Source: Dactylosporangium roseum
GTDB lineage: Bacteria > Actinomycetota > Actinomycetes > Mycobacteriales > Micromonosporaceae
Reading direction: 5' to 3'
Assembly: GCF_025264685.1 (NCBI RefSeq)
Contig: NZ_CP073721.1
Location: 3,339,001 to 3,403,000, forward strand
DNA: 64,000 nt
Positions 16,654-24,484 of this stretch are shown here, piece by piece (positions within the stretch are counted from its first letter, which is position 1; each line of letters begins with the position of its first letter). Below the pieces are notes generated by a model. That model saw only the letters and a list, made by a program, of their open reading frames with translations. It did not search any database and was not told the DNA's origin. A program made the translations under genes and the position numbers.

Positions 16654-17546
16654 TCAGCACAGCAGGCCGGGCGTTGCCGTTCGGTGTGGCGAGCATCGGT
16701 GCGGACGCCGAGACCGCACGCCATGATGTCGTGCTCGCAAGCGTTCCAGCGCATTTCCGTCGAGTGGATCGCGCGGATGCCCCGGTGGTCCTTGTCTCGG
16801 CCGCGGCCGACGACTGGCTCGAACAGTGCCGGGTCGCGATCTGCGCGCCGACTACGGCCGCGGTCGTGCTCAGCCGGGCGGGGCTCGCCGAGCCTGCCCA
16901 GGTGCGCGCGTTGCACGTATATGCCCGCAAGCACAGCGTCGCGGTCGTGGTCAGCTCGCCGTTCGCGACGCGGGCGCTGGCGCGGGCTGCCGATGACATT
17001 CGTCGCGACGGGTCCGCCGCCGCGGCGGTCGACATGCTGCTCACGAGCGATGACGACCCCGGCGGGCGCAGCGCCGATCGGCTTCGCGTCGCGCTGCTGC
17101 ACGAACTGGCCGTCACCCGATCCCTGGCCGGACGGCCGAGCGGCGCCACGGTCTGTCACCGGTCGGCGGGCAGCTACCTCGTGTCCGGGAGCGTCGGACG
17201 CACGCCGGTGCTGCTCTCCGGCGTGCTGACCGACACGGCGGGGCTGCGGCTCGAGATCGACGTGGTGGGTTCCCGCCGGCGTTGGAAGGTCTGCCGTGAC
17301 AGCGCCGCGCCAGCCGATCCGACCACGATCACGATGCTGGATGACGCTGGAAGGCATGTGACGCCTGGCCACTACGAGGGCGGTGAGCGAGCCGGTTGGC
17401 TGCGGGTGCACGACATGTTGACCAGCGGCCGGCATGATGCACAGGACCTCGTCGCTCTGGCCGGCGACCTTGAGATCGTCGCCGACACACTCGGCTTGGC
17501 CGACGAGCATCCCGCGCCAGAAGCTCCGCTGTCGGGTCCTTCATGA
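16647..17546 (+). CDS. Uncharacterised protein coupled to the Gfo/Idh/MocA enzyme
   Basis: The 299-aa product starts at GTG 16647, overlapping the oxidoreductase stop by 7 nt, so it is translationally coupled. I do not recognise a family. The N-terminal half (VVLVSAAADDWLEQC, AAVVLSRAGLAEPAQVRALHVYARKH, VAVVVSSPFATRAL) alternates strands and helices like a degenerate Rossmann or Gfo N-domain. The C-terminal half (TPVLLSGVLTDTAGLRLEIDVVGSRRRWKVC) looks like a beta-sheet domain. It may therefore be a shortened, non-binding paralogue acting as a partner subunit. Confidence 0.6.
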   Translation: MLISTAGRALPFGVASIGADAETARHDVVLASVPAHFRRVDRADAPVVLVSAAADDWLEQCRVAICAPTTAAVVLSRAGLAEPAQVRALHVYARKHSVAVVVSSPFATRALARAADDIRRDGSAAAAVDMLLTSDDDPGGRSADRLRVALLHELAVTRSLAGRPSGATVCHRSAGSYLVSGSVGRTPVLLSGVLTDTAGLRLEIDVVGSRRRWKVCRDSAAPADPTTITMLDDAGRHVTPGHYEGGERAGWLRVHDMLTSGRHDAQDLVALAGDLEIVADTLGLADEHPAPEAPLSGPS

Positions 17547-17595
17547 TCGACGGACGGGTCGGGTCGTCATGGCGGCCCGATCCGTCCGTCGATCA
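17544..17595. terminator. Bidirectional terminator between convergent genes
   Basis: Arms 17544-17563 and 17576-17595 pair along 20 positions (one G-U) around a 12-nt loop. The upstream arm begins with the TGA stop of the preceding gene, and the Rieske gene on the minus strand ends 14 nt further on. Confidence 0.8.
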
Positions 17596-17608
17596 CCGCG
17601 TCCGGGAT

Positions 17609-18766
17609 TCACCCCGAGTGCTGCCGGGTCGCTGCTCCGGCGCCGTCCTTCAGCATCTTCACCAGCATGCGGTGGAAGTTGTAGATCCGGAGCTCTCGAT
17701 AGTGGCGGGGACCGGGCCTGCGGTACAGCGGTGACCGCATCCCCTGCCAGGTTCGCCGGACGACCTCGAAGTCCTCGGCCAGTACCCGGCGCTGACGTGC
17801 CGGCTCAGCCGCGGCCTCCTCGTCCGTGGCGTGCCCGAAGCTCCAGGCCCGCAGGCGGGTGCGCTCGACCGACGTCGGCGTCCAGGCCAGCACGGTGAGG
17901 CGCCCGCTGGGCAACGCGCCGAGGAAGACGTTCGGGAACAGGGAGATGTTGAGTGAGCCTGTCGCGGCTCGTCCGGTCAGCCCGGCGTATCCCGCGGTGC
18001 CGTCCTCGTAGCCCTTCCAGGGGATGTACGAGCAGCCGGCGAATTCGGCGAGTTCGACGGTCAGCCCGGTGCGGCTCTGGGCGGCGTAGAGCGTCTGAGG
18101 GTGCACCATCGCGAAGTGATAGGCGCAGAACGCATTGTCGACGTGGACCTTCCAGTTGCCCTCGAGCTCCTCGTCGATGACGTTGAGCGCCCGCATCCCC
18201 TCGATGTTGTGGCTGCTCAGCTCGGCGGCAAACTCGCCCAGGTAGTCGGCCAACGGGGGCGCCGAGCCGGAGAGGTCAACGAACGCGAACCGTTCCCATA
18301 CCGCCATCCGAAGCTCGATCAATCCGAGCCCCGCGACGTCCAGGTCGAACTCGAACTCTCCTCGGAAGGGCACCCCGACCAGGTCACCGTTGAGGCTGTA
18401 CGACCACTGATGGTAGGGGCAGACCAGACCGCGTCCGGCGTTGCCGCGACCCTCGAGCAGGGTGCAGCCGCGATGCCGGCACACATTCGCGAAGCAGCGC
18501 AGCCGTAACTGCTTGTCCCGGACGATGATGATTGGCTGCGTGCCGATCGTGTCGGCCAGGTAGTCGCCGGGTGCGGTGAGTTGGCCGACGTCTGCGACCA
18601 ACTGCCAGCTCTTGGCGAACACGTGTCGTTGTTCAGCGTCGTAGACCCACGCGTCGACGTACATGTGCGGTGGCAGGAACGTGGTGGGTGAAGCGTCCGG
18701 AAAGTCCTCCGGTCGCACATCAAATTCCTTGAATGGATACGGGGGGTTGGCTGCGGAACCGGACAC
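17609..18766 (-). CDS. Rieske oxygenase alpha-type subunit lacking the bridging acid
   Basis: The 385-aa protein has Rieske ligands Cys96/His98 (CRHRG) and Cys116/His119 (CPYHQW), then the SRPBCC catalytic domain with NWKVHVDNAFCAYHFAMVH. His217 and His222 are the expected iron ligands, but the position three residues before His217, normally Asp or Glu and bridging to the Rieske cluster of the neighbouring subunit, is Cys214. No beta subunit is adjacent, resembling the homotrimeric choline/phthalate-type monooxygenases. The GTG at 18766 follows an AAAGGG element. Its promoter region carries operator-like boxes, so it probably belongs to the same regulon. Confidence 0.85.
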   Translation of the reverse strand: MSGSAANPPYPFKEFDVRPEDFPDASPTTFLPPHMYVDAWVYDAEQRHVFAKSWQLVADVGQLTAPGDYLADTIGTQPIIIVRDKQLRLRCFANVCRHRGCTLLEGRGNAGRGLVCPYHQWSYSLNGDLVGVPFRGEFEFDLDVAGLGLIELRMAVWERFAFVDLSGSAPPLADYLGEFAAELSSHNIEGMRALNVIDEELEGNWKVHVDNAFCAYHFAMVHPQTLYAAQSRTGLTVELAEFAGCSYIPWKGYEDGTAGYAGLTGRAATGSLNISLFPNVFLGALPSGRLTVLAWTPTSVERTRLRAWSFGHATDEEAAAEPARQRRVLAEDFEVVRRTWQGMRSPLYRRPGPRHYRELRIYNFHRMLVKMLKDGAGAATRQHSG

Positions 18767-18896
18767 CGCGTGCCCTTTCGACGAAGCGGACGGCGCAGCC
18801 GGCGCGACCGTTGAATGACGGGCCCCGTCGCGACCGGTTCGATTCCGGCAACCGTGCTCGATCGCTACTAGCGCCTGTGCTCAAACCAGCATCTTG

Positions 18897-18906
18897 TGAT
18901 GCGAGA
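18897..18906 (-). promoter_or_regulatory. Operator-like box (TGATGCGAGA on plus strand)
   Basis: The minus-strand reading is TCTCGCATCA, matching the shared core at 8 of 10 positions. A second, weaker copy (CAAGCGAGAC) lies 21 nt away at 18918-18927. Confidence 0.45.
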
Positions 18907-19024
18907 CAGTGGACTGTCAAGCGAGACTGTGTGGGATCGACGATGTCGGTTCGCCCGCGGCGGAGTCGGTGGGCGCTCGTTGCGCCCGGCGGGTTGGGTC
19001 GTTCCTTCGGCTCGTTATGTATTG

Positions 19025-19035
19025 TAATGCGAGAC
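19025..19035 (-). promoter_or_regulatory. Operator-like box (TAATGCGAGAC on plus strand)
   Basis: The minus-strand reading is GTCTCGCATTA. It lies 175 nt upstream of the ABC permease start in an AT-rich patch, consistent with control of the importer. Confidence 0.5.
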
Positions 19036-19209
19036 GATATCCCGCCCATTGACGTGCGCTTGGGGCTGGCGTAGTGTTCCTCGACACACCCGCCATGATC
19101 TGTAACCAGTGCCCCGGTGCTGGTGAATTCGTGTGGTGGCGCAGTCCTCGCTCGGCCTCCTCGGGCCGTGGAACGACCGTCGGACTTGACTCGCCACGGA
19201 GGAAGGCTT

Positions 19210-19986
19210 ATGGAAAGGGAACGGCAGGAGGGCAAGCGTTCATCCGTGGCGTTCTCAGCGCTCGGGCTTGCCAGCCTCGTCCTGGTCTGGCAACTGCTCG
19301 GGACGCTTCGCATCGTCTCCGCGGCATCGCTGCCGAGCCCGTGGTCGGTGGCCCGGGCGCTCCCGACGGTTCTCGGGGACCACGAGTTCCTCGACGCGGC
19401 AGTCGACACGGCGACGAGCTGGGGTGTCTCCGTGCTCATCGGCTCCGCCGTCGCGATCTTCATCGGGCTGGTGGCGAGCAGCATCACGTTTCTGCAGCGG
19501 CCGACCGAGGTCGTCGTCAACACGTTCCGCTCCGTGCCGGCGACGGCCCTGATTCCGATCGGCATCCTGATGTTCGGGTTGGGCATGCAGATGAAGGTGT
19601 CGATCGCGCTGTACGCGATCTTCTGGCCGATTCTGATCAACACTGTCTACGGCGTCGCCACGACCGAACCCATGCGGCTCGACGCGGCGCGGTCCATGCG
19701 TTGGCCGTGGTGGCGGCGCCAGGTCTTCGTCACGCTGCCGAGCGCGGTCCCGTCGATCCTGACCGGCGTCCGGATCGCCGTGGGAATCTCGCTGATCGTG
19801 ATCATCAGCACCGAGCTTCTGGGCGCCCGCTATGGCGTGGGAACCGTACTCGTCCAGTACACCCAGGCGTTGCGACCGGATGTCGTGTACGCCGGGGTCC
19901 TGCTACTTGGTGTGATCGGAGCGCTTGTGTTCTCCTTGTTGGTCAAGCTGGAGCGCCGTTTCGTGCGGTGGGTGCCCGTTGCCTAG
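19210..19986 (+). CDS. ABC importer permease 1 (SsuC/TauC-like)
   Basis: The 258-aa inner-membrane permease has about six hydrophobic segments and the EAA-type loop near residues 155-185 (DAARSMRWPWWRRQVFVTLPSAVPSILTG) that contacts the ATPase. The ATG at 19210 has GGAGGA eight nt upstream. Family members import taurine, sulfonates, nitrate, pyrimidine precursors or aromatic acids. It starts a four-gene importer with a second permease, an ATPase and a lipoprotein. Confidence 0.87.
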   Translation: MERERQEGKRSSVAFSALGLASLVLVWQLLGTLRIVSAASLPSPWSVARALPTVLGDHEFLDAAVDTATSWGVSVLIGSAVAIFIGLVASSITFLQRPTEVVVNTFRSVPATALIPIGILMFGLGMQMKVSIALYAIFWPILINTVYGVATTEPMRLDAARSMRWPWWRRQVFVTLPSAVPSILTGVRIAVGISLIVIISTELLGARYGVGTVLVQYTQALRPDVVYAGVLLLGVIGALVFSLLVKLERRFVRWVPVA

Positions 19987-20017
19987 CCAGACCGGGCCGG
20001 AATCGCATCCGGAAACG

Positions 20018-20932
20018 ATGCCCTCGCGCCGGTCAGCCGGTGCGGCGACGGTGGTCGAGCCGGCGGCGAGCGCGGCGGCCGAACAGCCGGTGACAAGCGG
20101 ACGTACCGTGGATCGCTCCGCTCACCTCGGGGCCGGGTTGCGCCGCCTCGCGAAGTCGGTCGGCGCCATGTGGCTGCTGGTCGTGGTGCTGGTCGGGTGG
20201 GAGATCTACGGCCGGCTCAACGATTCGGTGTTCTTCCCGCCGTTGAGCAAGGTGCTCCAGCACTTCGGCACCATGTGGCTCTCGTCGGACGCGTCCGGCC
20301 TTTACCTGTCCGAACTGTTCTGGGACCAGGTGACCATGAGCCTGTCCCGGTTCGCGCGCGGCTGGTGTCTCGCCGTCGTGGTCGGCATCGGGGTGGGCGT
20401 GCTCCTGGGGCGCAGCCGGGTGGCCGCCCGGATGTACAACCCGGTCGTACGGTTTTTCACCTCGATCCCGAACACCGTGCTCCTGCCGATCGCCGTCCAG
20501 ATCTTCGGTATCACGGACGGCATGAACATCTTCCTGATCTTCCTCGGCAGCGTCTGGGTCATTGTGATCAACACGGCTGACGGCGTGGCCGGTGTCGACC
20601 CCATGTGGTTGCGCAGCGCGCGCAGCCTTCGGCTTGCCAAAGGGACGTTGTACCGACGGGTCATAGTCCCTGCGGCCATGCCTCAGGTCATGGCCGGGCT
20701 GCGGGTCAGTCTCGGTATCGGCCTGATCCTGATGGTGATTTCCGAGCTCTATGCGACGACGGCCGGCGTCGGCTATCAGATTGTCGTCGCCCAGTCCAGT
20801 TTCCAATATCTCAGTATGTGGTCGGCATTCGTGCTCATTGGCCTGATCGGCATCATCCTCAACGCGGTCTTCAGCGTGGTGGAGCGGCGCGTGCTGCGCT
20901 GGCAGCGGCGCGCCGGCCTGGCTGGCCTGTGA
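20018..20932 (+). CDS. ABC importer permease 2 (SsuC/TauC-like)
   Basis: The 304-aa permease has a long polar N-terminus (about 55 residues, rich in Ala, Ser and Arg) before the first membrane helix MWLLVVVLVGWEIYG, then about five more and an EAA loop (SARSLRLAKGTLYRRVIVPAAMPQVMAG). The ATG at 20018 is chosen; a TTG at 19979, overlapping the previous stop, would give a coupled start and 13 more residues. Two different permeases imply a heterodimeric channel. Confidence 0.85.
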   Translation: MPSRRSAGAATVVEPAASAAAEQPVTSGRTVDRSAHLGAGLRRLAKSVGAMWLLVVVLVGWEIYGRLNDSVFFPPLSKVLQHFGTMWLSSDASGLYLSELFWDQVTMSLSRFARGWCLAVVVGIGVGVLLGRSRVAARMYNPVVRFFTSIPNTVLLPIAVQIFGITDGMNIFLIFLGSVWVIVINTADGVAGVDPMWLRSARSLRLAKGTLYRRVIVPAAMPQVMAGLRVSLGIGLILMVISELYATTAGVGYQIVVAQSSFQYLSMWSAFVLIGLIGIILNAVFSVVERRVLRWQRRAGLAGL

Positions 20933-20934
20933 CC

Positions 20935-21744
20935 ATGACAGTCCCATGGAGTGGCGCAATGGACCTTCACGTAGAGGGCGTTCGGAAGACGTACGGCCGC
21001 GGCAGTGCCGCGCGCGAAGTCCTGACCGAAACCTCGGTCACGGTGCGCTCGCAGCAGTTCGTGTCCATCGTCGGTCCGTCTGGATGTGGCAAGTCCACGT
21101 TGCTGATGATGATGGCTGGGCTGCTGCGCCCGAGCGGTGGCCAGGTACGTCTCGGCGATCGAGTTGTGGACGGGCCGCCGATCGGCCTGTCGGTGGTGTT
21201 CCAGGACTACAGCCGTTCGCTCTTCCCATGGATGACGGTGCGGCGCAATCTGGCGATGGCCGCAGCCGCGTACAAACTGCCCAAGGCCGAACTGCGCCAC
21301 CGCGTGGAGCATGCGCTGGAGTCGGTCGGCTTGCCGGGCAGTGCCGACATGTATCCCTGGCAGATGTCCGGAGGCATGCAGCAGCGGGTTGCGATTGCCC
21401 GCGCGCTGGTCGTGGAGCCGACGGTCATGCTCATGGACGAGCCGTTCGCCGCGGTCGACGCGCAGACCCGCGCGGACCTCGAGGATCTCGTTCTGCGGGT
21501 TCGCCATGAGTACAAGGTCACCGTCGCGTTCGTCACCCACGACATCGACGAGGCCGTGTACATGGGCGATCGAATCATCGTGATGGCGGCGGGTCCCGGA
21601 CGCGTGCTCGCTGAATTGGACGTCGACCTCCCCAGGCCACGCGACCAGGTCGAGACGAAGCGGGACCCGCAGTTCGCTGAATTGCGCAGTGAGGTCTTCC
21701 GGTTGGTCATGCGACCAGGCGGAGTGAAAACCGCTGTCGGGTGA
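20935..21744 (+). CDS. ABC importer ATP-binding protein (SsuB/TauB-like)
   Basis: The 269-aa ATPase has Walker A GPSGCGKST, the signature MSGGMQQRVAIARAL, Walker B VMLMDEPFAAVD and the H-loop VTHDIDEA. It energises the two permeases encoded just upstream. It starts 2 nt after the second permease stop; an ATG at 20959 is a possible shorter start. Length and motifs are complete. Confidence 0.9.
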   Translation: MTVPWSGAMDLHVEGVRKTYGRGSAAREVLTETSVTVRSQQFVSIVGPSGCGKSTLLMMMAGLLRPSGGQVRLGDRVVDGPPIGLSVVFQDYSRSLFPWMTVRRNLAMAAAAYKLPKAELRHRVEHALESVGLPGSADMYPWQMSGGMQQRVAIARALVVEPTVMLMDEPFAAVDAQTRADLEDLVLRVRHEYKVTVAFVTHDIDEAVYMGDRIIVMAAGPGRVLAELDVDLPRPRDQVETKRDPQFAELRSEVFRLVMRPGGVKTAVG

Positions 21745-21844
21745 GCTGGGGTATTGCCCGGGCCGCCCGAATCATTGACGACATCAGCAATCCAAAACGG
21801 GGATCGCTACACCATGCGTAAATGACGTCCTGGAAAGGATCACC

Positions 21845-22861
21845 ATGAATGCTCGTCCGAGGAGCTCGCGAGCGGGGCGACGGTTGACTGTCGGCGTTGC
21901 GTGCGGAGTCGCCGCGTTGCTGGCTGCCGGTTGTAGTTCGGCCAGCGACAGCAAGGACAGTGGGACCGGCAGTGGCACCAATACCGTCAAGATCACCACG
22001 TTAGGGCTTTGCAACGAGATTTCGGTCTACTGGGCGCAGGAAAAGGGAATCTTCACCAAGAACAACGTCAAGGTCGAGCTCGTGAAGTCGACCGGCGGGG
22101 CCGCTGCCCTCACGGCGCTGCAGAGCGGTGACATCGACCTCGCGTTCACCAACCCGTTCTCGACCATGATCGCGATCTCGCAGGGCATCGACCTCAAGTG
22201 GGTCGCCACTGCCTACGAGACCGCGATCATTGAGGACCAGGGCACCAACGCCGTCGCGATCGCGAAGGACTCGGGCATCACGGACGCCAAGGGCTTGAAC
22301 GGCAAGACCATCGGCGTGAACGAGATCGGCGGCATCAACCAGATCATCACCACGCAATGGATGACGCTGAAAGGTGGCGACCCGTCGACCGTCAAGTTCG
22401 TCGCGCTCCCGTTCAACGAGCTGGCCTCCGCCGTCGCCAGCGGCAAGGTGGCCGCGGCGCAGGTCCCCGCGCAGAACGTCGACCCGAGCCTCGGCTTGCG
22501 CAGCCTCGGCGACCCGTACGTGGCGGTGGGCAATGGCAAGCCCTTGACGTTCGCCGGCTACGTTGCGGTGTCCAAGAAGGCAACGAGCCACGAGAATGAG
22601 TTCAAGGCGTTTCAGCAGTCGCTGATCGAAGCGAACGCGCAGATCAACCTGCCAGAGAACAGCGACGCGAAGTTCGAGATGGAATCCAAGAACTGCAAGC
22701 AGAACGTCGACGTCTTGAAGAAGCTCCACGAGAACGTCTACGAGGCGAAGGTCGACACGGCGTCGTTGCAGCGTATGGGCGACATTCTCAAGGAACAGTC
22801 GCGGGTCAAGGCTCCGGCGAAGCCGGCAGACTTCGTCCCGTCCTACGTCGTCACCAAGTAA
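21845..22861 (+). CDS. Substrate-binding lipoprotein of the ABC importer (NMT1/SsuA-like)
   Basis: The 338-aa protein has a lipoprotein signal with lipobox LLAAGC (Cys about residue 30), a Ser/Gly linker, and an NMT1-type periplasmic-binding fold (ITTLGLCNEISVYWAQEKGIFTKNNVKVEL, GDIDLAFTNPF, KTIGVNEIGG). It would capture the substrate outside the membrane for the upstream permeases. It uses more Asn, Lys and AAG codons than its neighbours, which is usual for this class. A 100-nt gap precedes it, so it may be expressed at a higher level. Confidence 0.9.
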   Translation: MNARPRSSRAGRRLTVGVACGVAALLAAGCSSASDSKDSGTGSGTNTVKITTLGLCNEISVYWAQEKGIFTKNNVKVELVKSTGGAAALTALQSGDIDLAFTNPFSTMIAISQGIDLKWVATAYETAIIEDQGTNAVAIAKDSGITDAKGLNGKTIGVNEIGGINQIITTQWMTLKGGDPSTVKFVALPFNELASAVASGKVAAAQVPAQNVDPSLGLRSLGDPYVAVGNGKPLTFAGYVAVSKKATSHENEFKAFQQSLIEANAQINLPENSDAKFEMESKNCKQNVDVLKKLHENVYEAKVDTASLQRMGDILKEQSRVKAPAKPADFVPSYVVTK

Positions 22862-23544
22862 CGGCTCTGCTGAGCTCCATCGCCGACCGGCCAGGGTTGG
22901 GTTCCTCGGGACCGGTGTCATGACGGCGAATGGTGCCGGCGCCTCTTCGGCGACGCCTCGGCCGACTGGCCGGGGCGTCTGCCGAGCGCGCCGTGGCGCA
23001 GGCCGGCGATACCGGCGACGGTCACGGTGTCGGCCCGTTCGTGGGAGGTGAGACCCACCGGCGGCCACGACGCACTGGCGACGGCTTCGGTGGCACGGCC
23101 GTTCCTGTCGCCCTCGGCGCCGGGCCGCAGCTCAGGCGCGGCCTGTCCACGCCTGGCGCTTGTCCCGGCGTGTGTTCAGTTGCGCTCGCTGGCTTCGCTC
23201 GGCGTCATCGCGGGCTGGGAGCCTTCAGGCGAAGCCTGTCGACCGACCACAGTGGTCAACCCCATAGCCCGATCGATGGTCGTGGCTCACAGGTTGCCGG
23301 ACCCGACCATGATCGCGCGCGTTCGGCCGTCCTCGGGGCGGCCGTTCGCCGTGCGCGGACACCTGGGCGGGGAAGCAGGCATCTGCCCGCGAATGACCCC
23401 GGACGAAGTGTGCTGCTCACACGCCGGTTCCGTGACGGCGAGCGGCCGTCGGCCGCGGAACCTGGGCGCTGGGGCTGGCTCGTTTCGCGCGTGCTCCTTC
23501 GCGTCGTGCGTATCGCTTGACACGATGCCATCTCGCATTGAAAG
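22862..23544. other. Intergenic region without recognisable gene
   Basis: About 680 nt of high-GC sequence follow the binding-protein gene. Several open frames exist on both strands, but none shows a recognisable product, a good ribosome-binding site or consistent codon bias. The right end carries the operator-like box at 23531-23540 and must contain the promoter of the hydrolase operon. Confidence 0.4.
23531..23540 (+). promoter_or_regulatory. Operator-like box TCTCGCATTG next to the FAH start codon
   Basis: The exact consensus core, preceded by GATGCCA, ends 4 nt before the ATG of the FAH-family gene. If that ATG is correct, no ribosome-binding site fits, so the message would be leaderless and the box would overlap the transcription start. 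Confidence 0.55.
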
Positions 23545-24417
23545 ATGACGTCCGTGCAGGTGGTGTCTACTGTGTTCGGCGTCGGGTGTGTCGAGAACGA
23601 CGACATTGCCGTCCTCGACACACCGTTTCCCCATGTGGGTGCGGTCATCGAAGCAACGGGATCGTTGGATGTGCTGACCCGAAGCCCCGTGCGTGAGCGT
23701 GTGCCGCTACAAGGCGCGGCGCTGCTCGCTCCCCTGGGTACGCCCCGGTCGGTCTGGGGTGTGGGGCTCAACTACCGGTCAAAGGCCGCGCATACCGGCC
23801 GAGGCCTGCCAAGTGAGCCGATCCTGTATCTCGGCGCTTCGTCGGCCGTGCTGGCGCCGGACGCCGAAGTGTCCATCCCGACCGGGCAGACGGTCGAGAT
23901 GGACTACGAGGGCGAGATAGCGATCGTCGTCGGTCGGCGCCTTTACCGCGCCGCTCCCGAAGAGGTGTGGCCGAGCGTCGCCGGCATCACCGCCGCGAAC
24001 GACATGACGGCTCGCGACGTCATGCGCACCACGGCCGCACCCACGCTGGCCAAGAGCTTTCCGGGCTTCAACCCGATCGGTGCGTCGGTGTGCACAGTGG
24101 ACGAATTTGCCGACCTTGACCGCATCCCGGTCCGCACCTGGCTCAACGACGAGCTGCGCCAGGAGGACACCAGCGACGGCATGATCTTCAGCGTGCCCGA
24201 CCTGCTGTCGCGCATCTCCTGGTTTGCCGCGCTCGAGCCGGGGGATGTCGTCCTGACGGGTACGCCCGCCGGTACCGGTCAGGATCGCGGCAGCTACCTC
24301 AGGCCCGGCGACCGGATCCGGATCGAGGTCGGCCCCGTCCTGCCGCTCGTCACCACCGTTGAGGCGTCGTCGCGCGATCACCCGAGCACGCGCTCCTCGC
24401 CAAGCGACATGCATTGA
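23545..24417 (+). CDS. Fumarylacetoacetate-hydrolase-family protein
   Basis: The 290-aa protein has the FAH fold: WGVGLNYRSKAAH, the metal-binding MDYEGEIAIVVG, the AANDMTARD acidic ligand and GDVVLTGTPAGTG. Members hydrolyse or decarboxylate ring-cleavage products (2-hydroxy-muconate type diones, acylpyruvates). The C-terminal 20 residues (SRDHPSTRSSPSDMH) are not conserved. An exact operator box abuts the start. It is followed by an amidohydrolase and an aldolase, forming the lower pathway. Confidence 0.87.
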   Translation: MTSVQVVSTVFGVGCVENDDIAVLDTPFPHVGAVIEATGSLDVLTRSPVRERVPLQGAALLAPLGTPRSVWGVGLNYRSKAAHTGRGLPSEPILYLGASSAVLAPDAEVSIPTGQTVEMDYEGEIAIVVGRRLYRAAPEEVWPSVAGITAANDMTARDVMRTTAAPTLAKSFPGFNPIGASVCTVDEFADLDRIPVRTWLNDELRQEDTSDGMIFSVPDLLSRISWFAALEPGDVVLTGTPAGTGQDRGSYLRPGDRIRIEVGPVLPLVTTVEASSRDHPSTRSSPSDMH

Positions 24418-24484
24418 TCCATTACCTGTCCGGCACGGCACGTGCGAACTCTGTGAGGCCCTAGTGTCAGATCCGAGTGAATCT

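Larger units (their letters stand above)
18767..19209. promoter_or_regulatory. Divergent promoter region between Rieske oxygenase and ABC importer
   Basis: These 443 nt hold no convincing gene. Three operator-like boxes are seen: 18897-18906, 18918-18927 and 19025-19035. GGACTGTCAA at 18911-18920 also appears as one arm of the palindrome at 26464. The importer genes start 175 nt after the last box. Confidence 0.5.

Noticed and set aside
22930..23520. 196-codon plus-strand frame after the binding-protein gene
   Set aside because: No ribosome-binding site, Arg/Gly-rich product and no recognisable motif.
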